A stretch of DNA of 64,000 bases from an uncultured Aquabacterium sp. (GTDB lineage: Bacteria > Pseudomonadota > Gammaproteobacteria > Burkholderiales > Burkholderiaceae_C): NCBI RefSeq assembly GCF_947366995.1, contig NZ_CANBCC010000002.1, forward strand, positions 62,001 to 126,000, given 5' to 3'. This document shows, piece by piece, positions 10,161 through 21,743 of this stretch. The translations under genes were made by a program, and so were the position numbers. Each line of letters starts with the position of its first letter. Position 1 is the first letter of the stretch. The notes below the pieces were generated by a model that made no database searches, was not told where the DNA came from, and saw only the letters and a list, made by a program, of their open reading frames with translations.

Positions 10161-11213
10161 ATGACCACGGGGAGCGCCACCTGGACGCACCGCACCGTGC
10201 TGCTGCACGAGGCGGTTGAAGGCCTTTGGGATGCAGAGAGCGGCCCGCAGCCGCAGGGCGTCTATGTGGATGCCACCTTCGGCCGCGGCGGGCATTCGCG
10301 TCTGCTGCTGTCGAAGCTCGGCCCGCAGGCCCGCCTGCTGGCGCTCGACCGTGACCTGGACGCCATCGCCCACGCCACCCAGGGCCCGGATGCGATCACC
10401 GACCCCCGTTTCACCATCGTGCACGCGCCGTTCTCGTCGTGGGCCGAGGTGGTGGCGCAGCAGGGCTTCGGCCCGGTGGCCGGCCTGCTGATGGACATCG
10501 GCGTGTCGTCGCCGCAGATCGACAACCCCGCGCGCGGGTTCAGCTTCCGCTTCGATGCGCCGCTGGACATGCGCATGGACACCACGCAGGGCGAGAGCGC
10601 CGCCGATTACCTGGCGCGCGCCGCCTTCGAGGAGCTGGCCGATGTCATCCGCACCTATGGAGAAGAACGGTTTGCTGGGCCCATTGCAAAGGCGCTTGTC
10701 GCTCGCCGCGAAGCGGGACAGCCTGTGCGCACCACCGGCGAGCTGCAGGCGGTCGTGGCTCGTGCGGTCAAGACCCGTGAACCCGGGCAGGATCCCGCCA
10801 CACGCACCTTCCAGGCTCTTCGGATTCACGTCAACCGAGAGCTGGGCGAGCTGGAAGACGCTCTGGAGTCGAGCCTGAGGATGCTGGCCCCTGGCGGCCA
10901 CCTGGCGGTGATCAGCTTCCACTCGCTGGAAGACCGCATCGTCAAGACCTTCATCGCGCGCCACAGCCGCGAAGAAGTCGACCGCCGCGTGCCGTTTGCG
11001 CAGCCGCGCCCGCTGTTGCTGGAATCGCTGGGCCGCATCAAGCCGTCCGAGGCCGAGGTGGCGGCCAACCCGCGCGCCCGATCTGCCGTGCTGCGCGTGG
11101 CTCGTCGCACCGATGTACCCTGGTCGTCCGAGCTGGTCGCTGCGGCCGGTGGGCCGGGTGCGAAGCCAGCGGGCAAGGCCAGCCGGGGTGGCCCGAAAGG
11201 GGGCCGCCGGTGA
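10161..11213 (+). CDS. rsmH: 16S rRNA m4C1402 N4-methyltransferase RsmH
   Basis: 350 residues. The N-terminal [13 protein letters not shown] and [10 protein letters not shown] bind S-adenosylmethionine; [13 protein letters not shown] and the late [15 protein letters not shown] are further hallmarks. It methylates C1402 of 16S rRNA together with RsmI, which is also in this window at 62775. The ATG lies 8 bases after the mraZ stop; a longer upstream open frame in the same register is only the shadow of mraZ. The C-terminus is a basic Gly/Lys tail. Confidence 0.96.
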   Translation: MTTGSATWTHRTVLLHEAVEGLWDAESGPQPQGVYVDATFGRGGHSRLLLSKLGPQARLLALDRDLDAIAHATQGPDAITDPRFTIVHAPFSSWAEVVAQQGFGPVAGLLMDIGVSSPQIDNPARGFSFRFDAPLDMRMDTTQGESAADYLARAAFEELADVIRTYGEERFAGPIAKALVARREAGQPVRTTGELQAVVARAVKTREPGQDPATRTFQALRIHVNRELGELEDALESSLRMLAPGGHLAVISFHSLEDRIVKTFIARHSREEVDRRVPFAQPRPLLLESLGRIKPSEAEVAANPRARSAVLRVARRTDVPWSSELVAAAGGPGAKPAGKASRGGPKGGRR

Positions 11214-11503
11214 TGGTGCGCCTCAACATCGTGCTGGCTGTCCTGCTGCTGGCCAGCTGTGTGTGGCTGATCCGGTCGAGCAACGATGCGCGCCGCCTGT
11301 TTGCCGACCTGGAGAAGGCCAAGGCGCAGTCGCACGAACTGCAGATCGACTACGAGCGCCTGCAGCTAGACAAACGCGCCCAGGCCACGCCGCTGCGCGT
11401 TGAAAAGCTCGCGCGCGAGAAGCTGAAGATGTTCAACAACAACCCGGCGGTGACGCACTACGTCGCCACTGGGGCGTCGGCCGCATCGGGGGCGCAGCCA
11501 TGA
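11213..11503 (+). CDS. ftsL: Cell division protein FtsL
   Basis: 96 residues with the usual bitopic layout: a very short cytoplasmic N-terminus, one membrane helix (LNIVLAVLLLASCVWLI), then a leucine-zipper-like periplasmic coiled coil (SNDARRLFADLEKAKAQSHELQ onwards). FtsL forms a complex with FtsB and FtsQ that activates FtsWI. The ATG overlaps the rsmH stop as TGATG; a GTG one codon upstream is possible. Sequence conservation in this family is low, so the call rests on topology and position as much as on residues. Confidence 0.92.
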   Translation: MVRLNIVLAVLLLASCVWLIRSSNDARRLFADLEKAKAQSHELQIDYERLQLDKRAQATPLRVEKLAREKLKMFNNNPAVTHYVATGASAASGAQP

Positions 11504-13425
11504 GCCGCGTGCGTGACCTGCTGCGTCGGCTGGTGGGGCGGCCCCGTCGTCAGGGTGCGGCGGGCATGCCGACCGTCCGCTATGCGACCAGCCCGCTGCT
11601 GGCGTCGCGCACGCCGCCATGGCGGGTCAAGTTCCTGATCGGTGGCATCGGGCTCGGCTTTGCCGTGCTGATCGGCCGAGCCGCCTGGATCCAGATCATC
11701 CACAACGATTTCTACCTGCAGCAGGGCGCGAGCCGCTACGAGCGCCGCATTGCCCTGCCGGCCAGCCGCGGGCGCATCGTCGATCGCCATGGTGAGCTGC
11801 TCGCGTCCAGCGTGCCCTCGCCGTCGCTGTGGGCCATTCCCAAGGATCTGGTGGCATCTCCCGAGGAGCTGCAGTCGCTGGCCAGGCTGATCGACATGCG
11901 GCCCCAGGACCTCAAGAAGCGCCTGGCGTCCAACCCGAACTTCGTCTGGCTGCGCCGGCAGGTGCCCGACGAGGTGGCGCAGAAGGTCGCCGCGCTCAAG
12001 ATCAAGGGTGTGCACGAGCTGCGTGAGTCCCGTCGACAATATCCCGAGGGCGAATCCGCGGCTCACATCGTCGGATTCACCAACATCGAGGACCAGGGCC
12101 AGGAAGGCATCGAGCTCGCCTATCAGAAGCAACTGGCCGGCCGTGATGGCGCTCGCCATGTGCTGAAGGACCGGTTGGGCCGCGTGGTCGAATCGGTGGG
12201 CGACCTCGTGCCTGCGGAGGACGGCCAGCCCGTGCAGCTGTCCATCGACGCCAAGATCCAGTTCTACGCCTACCAGCGCATTCGCGATGCCGTCGCCCAG
12301 CACAAGGCCAAGGCGGGCAGCGTGGTGGTGCTGGATGCCGTGACGGGGGAGGTGCTGGCGCTGGCCAACGTGCCCAGCTACACGCCCGAAGACCGCCGCA
12401 ACCTGACGGGCGCGCAGTTGCGCAACCGTGCGCTGACCGACACCTTCGAGCCGGGCTCGACCATGAAGCCGCTGATTGCGGCGCTGGCCATCGAGACCCG
12501 CCGTGTGCGCCCCGAAACCATCATCGCCACGGCGCCCGGCCGCATGACGATCGACGGCTCGACGATCTCTGACTCGCACGCGCATGGCGACCTGACGGTG
12601 GCCGAAGTCATCCAGAAGTCCAGCAACGTGGGCACGGCCAAGATGGCACTGCAGATGCAGCCGCGCGAGATGTGGGAGTTGTACTCGGCCGTGGGCCTGG
12701 GGCAGAAGCCGCAAATCGGCTTCCCGGGTGTGGTCACCGGACGCCTGCGCCCGCACAAGAGCTGGCGTCGCATCGAGCAGGTCACCATGAGCTACGGCTA
12801 CGGCCTGTCGGCCAGCCTGTTTCAGCTGGCGCAGGCCTACACCATCTTCGCAACCGATGGTGAGCTGATCCCCATGACGCTGCTCAAGCGCGATGGACCG
12901 GATGCGCCACCGCGCAAGCTGGCAGAGCAGGGCGGGCCCCCGACCCTGGCCTTCAAAACGGCCTTCAAGCCGGGCGACCGAGAGGGCGATCCGGTTGCCC
13001 GGCCGGCCGATGCCGAGCCCATCCCCGTGCGCGGTCAGCGCGTGATCTCGCCCGCCACTGCGCGGGCGGTTCGCCAGATGCTGCAGCTGGCGACGGGCCC
13101 GGGCGGCACGGCGCCCAAGGCCCAGACCATGGGCTACAGCGTCGGCGGCAAGACCGGCACGGCGCACAAGCAGGAAGGCAAGGGCTACTCGGGCAACAAG
13201 TACCGCTCGTGGTTTGTCGGCATTGCGCCGATCAGCAAGCCGCGCATCGTGGTGGCCGTGATGGTCGACGAGCCGAGCGCCGGCGTCTACTTCGGTGGCT
13301 TGGTGGCCGCGCCTGTTTTCAGCCAGGTGGTTCAGCAGACGCTGCACCGGCTGGGCGTGATGCCCGACCAGCACGTCGAGCCGCAGATCATTTCGGCGCA
13401 GCCCGCCGAGCAGGAGAGCTTCTGA
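11500..13425 (+). CDS. ftsI: Peptidoglycan D,D-transpeptidase FtsI (PBP3)
   Basis: 641 residues: one N-terminal membrane helix (around residues 45-65), a PBP dimerisation domain beginning at ERRIALPASRGRIVDRHGE, and a transpeptidase domain with all three active-site motifs: SxxK as STMK (Ser320, Lys323), SSN shortly after, and KTGT at about 551-554. It crosslinks septal peptidoglycan in the divisome as partner of FtsW. Start and the ftsL stop overlap as ATGA. It is a target of beta-lactams in general. Confidence 0.97.
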   Translation: MSRVRDLLRRLVGRPRRQGAAGMPTVRYATSPLLASRTPPWRVKFLIGGIGLGFAVLIGRAAWIQIIHNDFYLQQGASRYERRIALPASRGRIVDRHGELLASSVPSPSLWAIPKDLVASPEELQSLARLIDMRPQDLKKRLASNPNFVWLRRQVPDEVAQKVAALKIKGVHELRESRRQYPEGESAAHIVGFTNIEDQGQEGIELAYQKQLAGRDGARHVLKDRLGRVVESVGDLVPAEDGQPVQLSIDAKIQFYAYQRIRDAVAQHKAKAGSVVVLDAVTGEVLALANVPSYTPEDRRNLTGAQLRNRALTDTFEPGSTMKPLIAALAIETRRVRPETIIATAPGRMTIDGSTISDSHAHGDLTVAEVIQKSSNVGTAKMALQMQPREMWELYSAVGLGQKPQIGFPGVVTGRLRPHKSWRRIEQVTMSYGYGLSASLFQLAQAYTIFATDGELIPMTLLKRDGPDAPPRKLAEQGGPPTLAFKTAFKPGDREGDPVARPADAEPIPVRGQRVISPATARAVRQMLQLATGPGGTAPKAQTMGYSVGGKTGTAHKQEGKGYSGNKYRSWFVGIAPISKPRIVVAVMVDEPSAGVYFGGLVAAPVFSQVVQQTLHRLGVMPDQHVEPQIISAQPAEQESF

Positions 13426-14984
13426 TGGCGGCGAGCCTGCACACCCTTCACACCACCGCCGAGGCCCTGGCCTGGCTGCGCCAGCAGGGCGTGGCCGAAC
13501 TCACCGTGGACAGCCGCAAGGTGGGCGCCATGGCCGCGCAGGGCGTGGGCTTCATCGCCTGGCCGGGCGCCGCACGCGATGGCCGCAGCTTCGTGGCGCA
13601 GGCGCTGGCCGATGGCGCGCGTGCCTGCCTGGTCGAGGCCGACGGGGCCGAGGCCTTCGGCTTTGACGATGCCCGCGTGGCCGCCGTGCCGGGCCTGAAG
13701 GCCCGCAGCGCCGAGATCGCGCATGGCTTCTATGGCGAGCCCAGCGCCCGCCTGCAGGTGGTGGCCGTCACGGGCACCAATGGCAAGACCTCGACCTCAT
13801 GGTGGACGGCGCAGGCGCTGGCCGCGCTCGGTCGCGGCTGCGGCGTCATCGGCACGCTGGGCGTGGGCCAGCCGGGTGGCGCTGGCTTCACGCCCACCGG
13901 CCTCACCACGCCCGACCCGGTCACGCTGCATGCCACCTTCCGCGCCTTCGCGGAAGCCGGTCTGCAGGCCGCCGCCATCGAGGCCTCGTCCATCGGCATC
14001 GAAGAGCTGCGCCTGCATGCCACCCACATCGCGGTGGCCCAGTTCACCAACTTCACGCAGGACCACCTGGACTACCACGGCAGCATGGCCGCCTATTGGC
14101 AGGCCAAGCGCGCCCTGTTCGACTGGCCCGGGCTGCAGGCCGCCGTGGTCAACCTCGACGACCCGATGGGCGCCGGCCTGTGCGCCCACGCGCGCTCCCG
14201 GGGGCTGGCGGTGTGGTCGTACGGCGTCGACACGCCGGCACGGCTGCAGGCACAGCAGGTGCGCCACGAAGCCATGGGCATCGCCTTCACGCTGGTGGAG
14301 CACACCGACAGCGGCTTGGCCGAGTTGAGTCGCATCGACCTGCAGGCGCCGGTGATCGGGCGCTTCAATGTGTCGAACCTGCTGGCGGTGGTCGGCGCGC
14401 TGCGCGCCCTGGGCGTGCCGCTGGCCGACGCCGCTGCCGCTTGCCGTGCGCTGCATGCCGTGCCCGGGCGCATGGACCTGGTGGCCGTGCCGCCCGCGCT
14501 GGCTGCCACCCTGCCGCTGGCCGTGGTCGACTATGCCCACACACCCGATGCGCTGGAGAAGGCGTTGCAGGCCCTGCGCCCCGTGGCCGAGGCCCGCGGG
14601 GGGCGCCTGTGGTGCGTGTTCGGCTGCGGTGGCAACCGCGATCCGATCAAGCGCCCGCTGATGGGGGGCATCGCCGACCAGCTGGCCGACCACGTGGTGT
14701 TGACCAGCGACAACCCGCGCCATGAAGACCCGCATGCCATCCTGGCGCAGGTGCGTGCCGGCGTGCACGGGCGCGCGCGGCTGGCCGTCGTCGCCGACCG
14801 CCGCGAAGCGATTGCCGAAGCCCTGGCCGACGCCGAGCCGCACGATGTCGTGCTGATCGCCGGCAAGGGCCACGAGGACTACCAGGAGATCGCGGGCGTG
14901 CGCACGCCGTTCTCCGATGTGGAAGAAGCCCGAGCCGCCCTCGCGCAGCGGGCCAACCAGGCTGCCACGGGAGGCGCCGCATGA
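13425..14984 (+). CDS. murE: UDP-MurNAc-L-Ala-D-Glu:meso-DAP ligase MurE
   Basis: 519 residues. The ATP-binding motif VTGTNGKTSTSWW, the central-domain TNFTQDHLDYHG and the C-terminal DNPRHEDP (about residues 429-436) are visible. The DNPR sequence marks specificity for meso-diaminopimelate, so the organism has Gram-negative type peptidoglycan. The ATG overlaps the ftsI stop as TGATG; the much longer upstream open frame overlaps ftsI and is not used. Confidence 0.96.
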   Translation: MAASLHTLHTTAEALAWLRQQGVAELTVDSRKVGAMAAQGVGFIAWPGAARDGRSFVAQALADGARACLVEADGAEAFGFDDARVAAVPGLKARSAEIAHGFYGEPSARLQVVAVTGTNGKTSTSWWTAQALAALGRGCGVIGTLGVGQPGGAGFTPTGLTTPDPVTLHATFRAFAEAGLQAAAIEASSIGIEELRLHATHIAVAQFTNFTQDHLDYHGSMAAYWQAKRALFDWPGLQAAVVNLDDPMGAGLCAHARSRGLAVWSYGVDTPARLQAQQVRHEAMGIAFTLVEHTDSGLAELSRIDLQAPVIGRFNVSNLLAVVGALRALGVPLADAAAACRALHAVPGRMDLVAVPPALAATLPLAVVDYAHTPDALEKALQALRPVAEARGGRLWCVFGCGGNRDPIKRPLMGGIADQLADHVVLTSDNPRHEDPHAILAQVRAGVHGRARLAVVADRREAIAEALADAEPHDVVLIAGKGHEDYQEIAGVRTPFSDVEEARAALAQRANQAATGGAA

Positions 14985-16402
14985 ACCGCACACCGATGAT
15001 GACCCTCGGCCTGGCGCACGCGCTGCTGCCGGGCTCGGTCCTGCACGGCGATCCGGCCACGCCGATCGCCCGCGTGCACACCGACACCCGCACCCTGCAG
15101 GCCGGCGATCTGTTCGTGGCCCTGCGCGGTGAGCGCTTCGATGCCCACGACTTCCTGCCCCAGGCGGCGGCCTCGGGTGCGGTCGCCGTGCTGGCCCAGC
15201 GCGGGGTTGACACCTGCGGCCTGCCGGGCCTGACCGTGCCGGACACGCGCGCGGCACTCGGCTGGCTGGCCTCCGGCTGGCGCGCCCGCTTCGACATTCC
15301 GCTGATCGGCGTGACCGGCAGCAATGGCAAGACCACCGTCACGCAGATGGTGGCCGCCATCCTGCGCGCGTGGATGCAGGATGTGGCCGGCACGCCCGAG
15401 GCCGCGCTCGCCACACAGGGCAACTTCAACAACGACATCGGCGTGCCGCTGACTCTGCTGCGCCTGCGCGAAGGCGTGCACCGCTGCGCCGTGGTCGAGC
15501 TGGGCATGAACCATCCCGGCGAAATCGCCCAGCTGAGTGCCATGGCCGCTCCCACCGTGGGCCTGGTGAACAACGCCCAGCGCGAGCACCAGGAGTTCAT
15601 GCACACCGTGGAAGCCGTGGCGCGCGAGAACGGTGCCGTGCTGCAGTCGTTGTCGCGCAGCGGCGTGGCCGTGTTCCCCGCGGACGATGAGCACACCGCG
15701 ATCTGGCGCGAGCTGGCACAGGGGTGCCCCAAGCTTGAATTCGCCACCCATGGCGTGGCGGCCGTCACCGGCCATGCACACTGGGTCAGCGACGACCATC
15801 CCCATTGGGCCTTGACCCTGCGCACCCCGCAGGGCGAGGCCCCGCTGGCCCTGCACATGGCCGGCGCCCACAACGTCCGCAACGCGCTGGCGGCCACCGC
15901 CGCGGCGCTGGGTGCGGGCGTGCCGCTGGCTGCCATCGTGGCCGGCCTCACCGCGTTCGAGCCCGTCAAGGGCCGTTCTCAGCTCAAGCGTGTGGCCTTT
16001 GCCGGTCGCACCCTCACGCTGGTGGACGACAGCTACAACGCCAACCCCGACTCCGTGCGCGCGGCCATCGACATGCTCGCCGGCCTGCCCGGCCCGCACT
16101 GGCTGGTGCTGGGCGACATGGGCGAGGTCGGCGACCAGGGGCCGGCCTTCCACGCAGAAGTGGGGGCGTATGCCCGCGAACGCGGCATCGACCATGTCTG
16201 GACAGCCGGCACGCTGTGCGCCCATGCGGCGCAGGCGGTCGGTGCGTCTGCCCGTCATTTCGCCAGTGCCGCCGACATCGTCGCCGCGCTGGCCAGCCCG
16301 CAGGCCGCGCCCGATGCGGCTTCCGTGCTTGTCAAAGGTTCTCGCTTCATGAAGATGGAACAAGTCGTCACCTGCCTGTCCGGAGGTGCCCATGCTGCTT
16401 AG
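14981..16402 (+). CDS. murF: UDP-MurNAc-tripeptide:D-Ala-D-Ala ligase MurF
   Basis: 473 residues of the Mur ligase family with [15 protein letters not shown] (ATP loop), [14 protein letters not shown] and the carbamylated-lysine/His region, then [15 protein letters not shown] and [15 protein letters not shown]. It adds D-Ala-D-Ala to complete the UDP-MurNAc-pentapeptide. ATGA overlap with murE. The 3' end overlaps mraY by 11 bases. Confidence 0.96.
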   Translation: MNRTPMMTLGLAHALLPGSVLHGDPATPIARVHTDTRTLQAGDLFVALRGERFDAHDFLPQAAASGAVAVLAQRGVDTCGLPGLTVPDTRAALGWLASGWRARFDIPLIGVTGSNGKTTVTQMVAAILRAWMQDVAGTPEAALATQGNFNNDIGVPLTLLRLREGVHRCAVVELGMNHPGEIAQLSAMAAPTVGLVNNAQREHQEFMHTVEAVARENGAVLQSLSRSGVAVFPADDEHTAIWRELAQGCPKLEFATHGVAAVTGHAHWVSDDHPHWALTLRTPQGEAPLALHMAGAHNVRNALAATAAALGAGVPLAAIVAGLTAFEPVKGRSQLKRVAFAGRTLTLVDDSYNANPDSVRAAIDMLAGLPGPHWLVLGDMGEVGDQGPAFHAEVGAYARERGIDHVWTAGTLCAHAAQAVGASARHFASAADIVAALASPQAAPDAASVLVKGSRFMKMEQVVTCLSGGAHAA

Positions 16403-17570
16403 TCTGGCCCTGTGGCTGCAGAGCCTGAATCCCGACTGGGGCTTTCTGCGCGTCTTCCAGTACCTGACCTTCCGGGCCGTGATGGCCGCCATGACGGCGC
16501 TGCTGATCGGCCTGGTGCTGGGCCCCTTCGTCATCCGCAAGCTCACCGAGCTCAAGATCGGCCAGCCCATCCGCGAGTACGGCGTGCAGGCCCACCTCGC
16601 CAAGCGCGGCACACCCACCATGGGCGGCGCGCTCATCCTGCTGTCGCTGGGCATCTCGACGATGCTGTGGTTCGACTGGGCCAACCGTTTCGTCTGGATC
16701 GTGATGATCGTGACGCTGGGCTTCGGCGCCATCGGCTGGGTCGATGACTGGCGCAAGGTGGTGCTGAAAGACCCCGAAGGCATGCCCTCGGGCCAGAAGT
16801 ACTTCTGGCAGTCCATCATCGGCCTGATCGCGGCGCTGTACCTCGCGTTCAACGTGTCCGAGGTCAACACGCTGCGCGTGATCCAGCTCTTCATCGACTG
16901 GGTGGCCTCCGGCTTCTCGGCCGACCTGCCGCCCAAGGCCGACCTGATCGTGCCCTTCTTCAAGACGGTCAGCTACCCGCTGGGCGTCTGGGGCTTCATC
17001 GTGCTGACCTACATCGTCATCGTGGGCACCAGCAACGCGGTGAACCTGACCGACGGCCTGGACGGCCTGGCCATCATGCCGGTGGTGATGGTGTCGGCGG
17101 CGCTCGGCATCTTTGCCTACGTCACCGGCAACGCCGTGTTCGCCAAGTACCTGCTGCTGCCGCACATCCCCGGTGCGGGCGAGCTGCTGATCTTCTGCGC
17201 CGCCATGTCGGGCGCGGGCCTGGCCTTCCTGTGGTTCAACGCCTACCCGGCCCAGGTCTTCATGGGCGACGTGGGCGCGCTGGCGCTGGGCGGCGCGTTG
17301 GGCACCATCGCGGTCATCGTGCGGCAGGAAATCGTGCTGGCCTTCATGGGTGGGGTGTTCGTGCTGGAAGCCCTGTCCGTCATGGTGCAGGTGAGCTACT
17401 TCAAGTACACGAAGAAGAAGTACGGCGAAGGCCGCCGAATTCTGCTGATGGCGCCGCTGCACCACCACTTTGAGAAGTCGGGCTGGAAGGAAACGCAGGT
17501 CGTGGTCCGCTTCTGGATCATCACGATGCTGCTTTGCCTGCTGGGCCTGTCGTCGCTGAAGCTGCGCTGA
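16392..17570 (+). CDS. mraY: Phospho-MurNAc-pentapeptide transferase MraY
   Basis: 392 residues, polytopic inner membrane enzyme that makes lipid I from UDP-MurNAc-pentapeptide and undecaprenyl phosphate. Motifs include GTPTMGG, the catalytic aspartates in GWVDDWRK and [10 protein letters not shown], and the HHHFE segment near the C-terminus. The ATG at 16392 is selected over a GTG two codons upstream because GGAGG ends 5 bases before it. Confidence 0.97.
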   Translation: MLLSLALWLQSLNPDWGFLRVFQYLTFRAVMAAMTALLIGLVLGPFVIRKLTELKIGQPIREYGVQAHLAKRGTPTMGGALILLSLGISTMLWFDWANRFVWIVMIVTLGFGAIGWVDDWRKVVLKDPEGMPSGQKYFWQSIIGLIAALYLAFNVSEVNTLRVIQLFIDWVASGFSADLPPKADLIVPFFKTVSYPLGVWGFIVLTYIVIVGTSNAVNLTDGLDGLAIMPVVMVSAALGIFAYVTGNAVFAKYLLLPHIPGAGELLIFCAAMSGAGLAFLWFNAYPAQVFMGDVGALALGGALGTIAVIVRQEIVLAFMGGVFVLEALSVMVQVSYFKYTKKKYGEGRRILLMAPLHHHFEKSGWKETQVVVRFWIITMLLCLLGLSSLKLR

Positions 17571-17584
17571 ACGAACACGAGACC

Positions 17585-19360
17585 ATGCACTACCTCAAGG
17601 ACCTCACCGTGCTGATCCTGGGTCTGGGTGACTCGGGTCTGGCCATGGCGCGCTGGTGCGCCCGGTGTGGCTCGACCGTGCGCGTGGCCGACACGCGCGC
17701 CAACCCGCCGCAGGCCGCCACGCTGGCCCGCGATGTGCCCACGGCCACGCTGCACCAGGGGCTGGATGCGAACCTGCTCGAGGGTGTACAGCTGGTGCTC
17801 AAGAGCCCCGGCCTGGCGCCCAACGCCCCCGATGTGGCCGCGCTGTGCGCCCGCGCCGATGAGCAGGGCATTCCGGTGCGTGGTGAGCTGGCGCTGTTTG
17901 CCACCGCGCTGGCCGACCTGAAGACCGACCTGGGCTATGCGCCCAAGGTGCTGGCCATCACCGGCACCAACGGCAAGACCACGACCACCTCGCTGACCGC
18001 ACAGCTGTGCGAGCGCGCCGGGCTGCGCGTGGGTCTGGCGGGCAACATCGGTCCGACGTTGCTCGACACGCTGAGCCAGGCGCTGGATGCCGAGCCGCCG
18101 CGCGAGGTTGCGGCCATGGCCTCAGAAGAGACCCCGGATGCCGACAGCGTTGCCGTTGTCACGGCAGAGTCGGCTGTCGAGCCGACCCCGGTGTCGACCG
18201 ACGAGACCCCGCCTGTGCCCCAAGACGAGCGAGCGGGCGAGGCCACGCCTTCCCTGTCCGATGACGCCGATGCCCCGCTGATCGAACTCACGCCCCCGCC
18301 GCCCGCCGCGCCCACCTTCGAGGTGCTGCCCGACGTGTGGGTGCTCGAACTCTCAAGCTTTCAGCTCGATGGCGTGAGCAACTTCGAGCCGAGCGCCGCC
18401 GTGGTGCTCAACATCACGCAGGATCACCTCGACTGGCACGGCTCGATGGCGGCTTATGCGGCGGCCAAGGCCCGCATCTTCGGCAAGCAGGGCGTGATGG
18501 TGCTCAACCGCGACGACGAGACGGTGATGGCAATGCTGCCGCCGCCCGAGGTCGTGAAGTCGGGCGTGCGCGGCCGGCCGTCGAAGCTCGTCGAGCGCGC
18601 GTCCGTGCATTTCGGGCTGGATGCCCCACGCCGCCCCGGCGACTTCGGGTTGGTGACCGAATCCGGCATGGCGTGGCTGGTGCGCGCCCACGAAGCAGAC
18701 CCGACGATCAAGCGCAAGAAGGGCGAGGAAGAAGAGATCGTGCTGCAGCGGCTGATGCCGGCCGATGCGCTGCGCATCCGCGGTCGCCACAATGCGTCGA
18801 ATGCACTCGCCGCGCTCGCACTGACCACCGCGGTTGGCTGCCCGCTGGCACCGATGCTGCACGGTCTGCGCGAATACCGCGGCGAGCCGCATCGCGTGGA
18901 ACACGTGGCCACGGTGGCCGGCGTGGACGCCATCGACGACAGCAAGGGCACCAACGTGGGCGCCACGGTGGCGGCCCTCACTGGCCTGGGCTCCGACCTG
19001 TCGCCGGGCAAGCTCATCGTCATCCTCGGTGGCGACGGCAAGGGCCAGGACTTCGGTCCGCTGCGTGAGCCGGTCGCCCGGCATGCCCGCGCCGTGGCCC
19101 TGATCGGCCGCGATGCCGAGGCGATCGAAGCTGTGCTGCAGGGCGCCGAAACTGCCCAGGGCGAGCCGCTTCCGATGGCGCGCCACGCCAGCCTGGAAGA
19201 TGCCACGCGCTGGGCCTTTGCACAGGCGCGCGAAGGCGATGCCGTGCTGCTGAGCCCCGCGTGCGCCAGTCTGGACATGTTCCGTAACTACGCCCACCGT
19301 GCCGAGGTGTTCGTCACCACGGTGCAGGCGCTGGCGGCCGATTGCGGAGACGTCGCATGA
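17585..19360 (+). CDS. murD: UDP-MurNAc-L-Ala:D-Glu ligase MurD, with large acidic insertion
   Basis: 591 residues, well above the usual 440-500 or so. Core features are intact: [14 protein letters not shown] at the N-terminus, [12 protein letters not shown] (ATP loop, around 125), [37 protein letters not shown] and [13 protein letters not shown]. Two insertions enlarge it. One, around residues 330-390 (with KRKKGEEEE), resembles the extension seen in other Burkholderiales. The other, around residues 168-245, is roughly 80 residues of Glu/Asp/Pro/Thr/Ala low complexity placed just before the LELSSFQL strand. The reading frame is unbroken. The ATG lies 14 bases after the mraY stop. Confidence 0.95.
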   Translation: MHYLKDLTVLILGLGDSGLAMARWCARCGSTVRVADTRANPPQAATLARDVPTATLHQGLDANLLEGVQLVLKSPGLAPNAPDVAALCARADEQGIPVRGELALFATALADLKTDLGYAPKVLAITGTNGKTTTTSLTAQLCERAGLRVGLAGNIGPTLLDTLSQALDAEPPREVAAMASEETPDADSVAVVTAESAVEPTPVSTDETPPVPQDERAGEATPSLSDDADAPLIELTPPPPAAPTFEVLPDVWVLELSSFQLDGVSNFEPSAAVVLNITQDHLDWHGSMAAYAAAKARIFGKQGVMVLNRDDETVMAMLPPPEVVKSGVRGRPSKLVERASVHFGLDAPRRPGDFGLVTESGMAWLVRAHEADPTIKRKKGEEEEIVLQRLMPADALRIRGRHNASNALAALALTTAVGCPLAPMLHGLREYRGEPHRVEHVATVAGVDAIDDSKGTNVGATVAALTGLGSDLSPGKLIVILGGDGKGQDFGPLREPVARHARAVALIGRDAEAIEAVLQGAETAQGEPLPMARHASLEDATRWAFAQAREGDAVLLSPACASLDMFRNYAHRAEVFVTTVQALAADCGDVA

Positions 19361-20637
19361 GCCTCACGCACACCGGCCTCTCCGGACGCCTGAGCGGCCT
19401 GCTCGGCGCGCTGCGCGCCCGCCTGGGCGGTGCCGATGCGGCCGGAGCCGGCTCGTTGCCGGTGCGCGATTATGTGAATGTCAGTGCCGCCAGTCCCTCG
19501 CGCGTGATGGGTTTCGACCAGCCGCTGGTGTGGGTGACGATCGCGCTGCTGCTCGCCGGCCTGATCATGGTCTATTCGGCCACGATCGCACTGCCCGACA
19601 GCCCGCGCTTCGCGAACTACGCACCGCATCATTTCTTCAGCCGCCACCTGCTATCCATCGTGATGGCCGTCAGCGTGGCGGCCGTGGTCACGCAGGTGCC
19701 CATGGCCACCTGGGAGCGGGTCGCGCCGTGGCTGTTCATCGCCTCGCTGGTGCTCCTGATCCTGGTGCTGATCCCGCACGTGGGCAAGGTCGTGTATGGC
19801 GCGCGGCGCTGGTTGCCGCTCGGGGTCATGAACTTCCAGCCGTCCGAGCTGGCCAAGCTGGCCATCGTGCTGTACGCGTCCGACTACATGGTGCGCAAGA
19901 TGGACGTGAAGGAACGCTTCTTCCGCGCGGTGGCGCCGATGGCTGTCGCCGTGGGCGTGGTGGGCCTGCTGCTGCTGGCCGAGCCCGACATGGGTGCCTT
20001 CATGGTGATCGCCACCATCGCCATGTCCATCCTGTTCCTGGGTGGCGTCAACGGCCGCATGTTCTTCCTGATCACGGCGGTGCTGCTCGGCGCCTTCGCG
20101 CTGATGGTGACGCTCAGCCCGTGGCGGCGCGAGCGCATCTTCGCCTACCTCGACCCGTGGAGCGAAAAGAATGCGCTGGGCAAGGCCTACCAGCTCACGC
20201 ATTCGCTGATCGCCTTCGGGCGCGGCGAGGTGTTCGGCGAGGGCCTGGGCTCCAGCCTCGAGAAACTGCACTACCTGCCCGAGGCGCACACCGACTTCCT
20301 GCTCGCCGTCATTGGCGAAGAGCTGGGCTTCGTTGGCGTCGCCATCGTCATCCTGGCGTTCTTCTGGATGGTGGTGCGCCTGTTCAACATCGGCCGCCAG
20401 GCCATTGCGCTCGACCGCGTGTTCTCGGGGCTGGTGGCCCAGGGCGTGGCCGTGTGGATGGGCGGCCAGGGATTCATCAACATGGGTGTGAACCTGGGCG
20501 TGCTGCCCACCAAGGGCCTGACGCTGCCGCTGATGAGCTTCGGCGGCTCGGCCATCCTGCTCAACTGCGTGGCGCTGGCGATCTGCCTGCGCGTCGACAT
20601 CGAGAACAGACAGTTGATGCGCGGAGGCCGAGCATGA
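19357..20637 (+). CDS. ftsW: Septal peptidoglycan polymerase FtsW (SEDS family)
   Basis: 426 residues with about ten membrane helices starting near residue 55 and a cytoplasmic N-terminal extension of about 50 residues rich in Gly and Leu. Conserved SEDS elements include [29 protein letters not shown], and the C-terminal [17 protein letters not shown]. FtsW polymerises glycan strands at the septum together with FtsI. The start overlaps the murD stop as ATGA. Confidence 0.96.
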   Translation: MSLTHTGLSGRLSGLLGALRARLGGADAAGAGSLPVRDYVNVSAASPSRVMGFDQPLVWVTIALLLAGLIMVYSATIALPDSPRFANYAPHHFFSRHLLSIVMAVSVAAVVTQVPMATWERVAPWLFIASLVLLILVLIPHVGKVVYGARRWLPLGVMNFQPSELAKLAIVLYASDYMVRKMDVKERFFRAVAPMAVAVGVVGLLLLAEPDMGAFMVIATIAMSILFLGGVNGRMFFLITAVLLGAFALMVTLSPWRRERIFAYLDPWSEKNALGKAYQLTHSLIAFGRGEVFGEGLGSSLEKLHYLPEAHTDFLLAVIGEELGFVGVAIVILAFFWMVVRLFNIGRQAIALDRVFSGLVAQGVAVWMGGQGFINMGVNLGVLPTKGLTLPLMSFGGSAILLNCVALAICLRVDIENRQLMRGGRA

Positions 20638-21743
20638 GCGCACGCCACCTCGTGATCATGGCGGCCGGCACCGGCGGACACATCATGCCCGGCCTGGCCG
20701 TGGCCGATGAAATGAAGCGCCGCGGCTGGACCGTGTCGTGGCTGGGCACGACCGGCGGCATGGAAAACCGCCTCGTGCCGCCCACGGGCATCCCGCTCGA
20801 CACCATTGCCTTCAATGGCCTGCGCGGCAAGAGTCCGGTGGACACGCTGTTTGGCGGCGTGCGCCTGCTCAAGGCCTTTGCCGATTGCTGGAAGATCCTC
20901 GCAGCACGCAAGGCCACGGCCGTGCTCGGCATGGGCGGCTACGTCTGCTTCCCCGGTGGCGTGATGGGCACGGCCCGTGGTCTGCCTCTGGTCATGGTCA
21001 ACGCCGATGCCGCCATGCTGCTGAGCAACCGCGCGCTGCTGCCGATCACCGACGTGCTGGCCTGCGGCTTTGACGGCCCGGCCTCGCAGCACAAGGTGGC
21101 CCGCGTGACCGGCAATCCGGTGCGCGCCGAAATCGAAGCCATCGCCCCGCCCGCCGAGCGCTTTGCCGGCCGCACCGGCCCGCTGCGCGTGCTGGTGGTG
21201 GGCGGCAGCCTGGGCGCACGCGTGCTGAACGAAACCGTGCCCGAGGCCCTGGCCAGGATCCCGGCCGACCAGCGCCCGCTGATCACCCACCAGACCGGCA
21301 TGGCCAACCTCGAAGACGTGCGCAAGGCCTATGCCGCCGCCGGCCTCGGCGCCAGCCGCGATGCCGAGGTCCTGCCCTTCATCAACAACATGGCCGAGCG
21401 CCTGGCCGCGTGCGACCTGATCGTGTGCCGTGCCGGGGCCATCACCGTCAGCGAACTGTGCGCGGCCGGCGTGCCCAGCATCCTGATCCCGCTGATCGTG
21501 TCGACCACGGCACACCAGCGCGACAACGCCGAGTACATGGCCGGGCATGGCGCCGCCGTGCACCTGCCGCAGACCGAGCTGTCGGCCGACGCCCTGGCGC
21601 AGCGCCTGATGGCCCTGGACCGCACGCAGCTGCTGACCATGGCCGAACGGGCGCGGCAACTGGCACGCACCCGCTCGGCCGCCGCCGTGGCCGATGCCAT
21701 CGAACAGCACGTGAAACCTACTTCCGGAAAGGCGTCTGCATGA
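20634..21743 (+). CDS. murG: Lipid II synthase MurG
   Basis: 369 residues of a GT-B glycosyltransferase that adds GlcNAc to lipid I at the cytoplasmic face. The glycine-rich [40 protein letters not shown] and the C-terminal donor-site [15 protein letters not shown] are present. The start overlaps the ftsW stop as ATGA; the longer upstream frame is the shadow of ftsW. Confidence 0.96.
   Translation: MSARHLVIMAAGTGGHIMPGLAVADEMKRRGWTVSWLGTTGGMENRLVPPTGIPLDTIAFNGLRGKSPVDTLFGGVRLLKAFADCWKILAARKATAVLGMGGYVCFPGGVMGTARGLPLVMVNADAAMLLSNRALLPITDVLACGFDGPASQHKVARVTGNPVRAEIEAIAPPAERFAGRTGPLRVLVVGGSLGARVLNETVPEALARIPADQRPLITHQTGMANLEDVRKAYAAAGLGASRDAEVLPFINNMAERLAACDLIVCRAGAITVSELCAAGVPSILIPLIVSTTAHQRDNAEYMAGHGAAVHLPQTELSADALAQRLMALDRTQLLTMAERARQLARTRSAAAVADAIEQHVKPTSGKASA

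Noticed and set aside
11458..13374. 638-codon minus-strand frame opposite ftsI
   Set aside because: Shadow frame; ftsI carries all catalytic motifs and operon overlaps.
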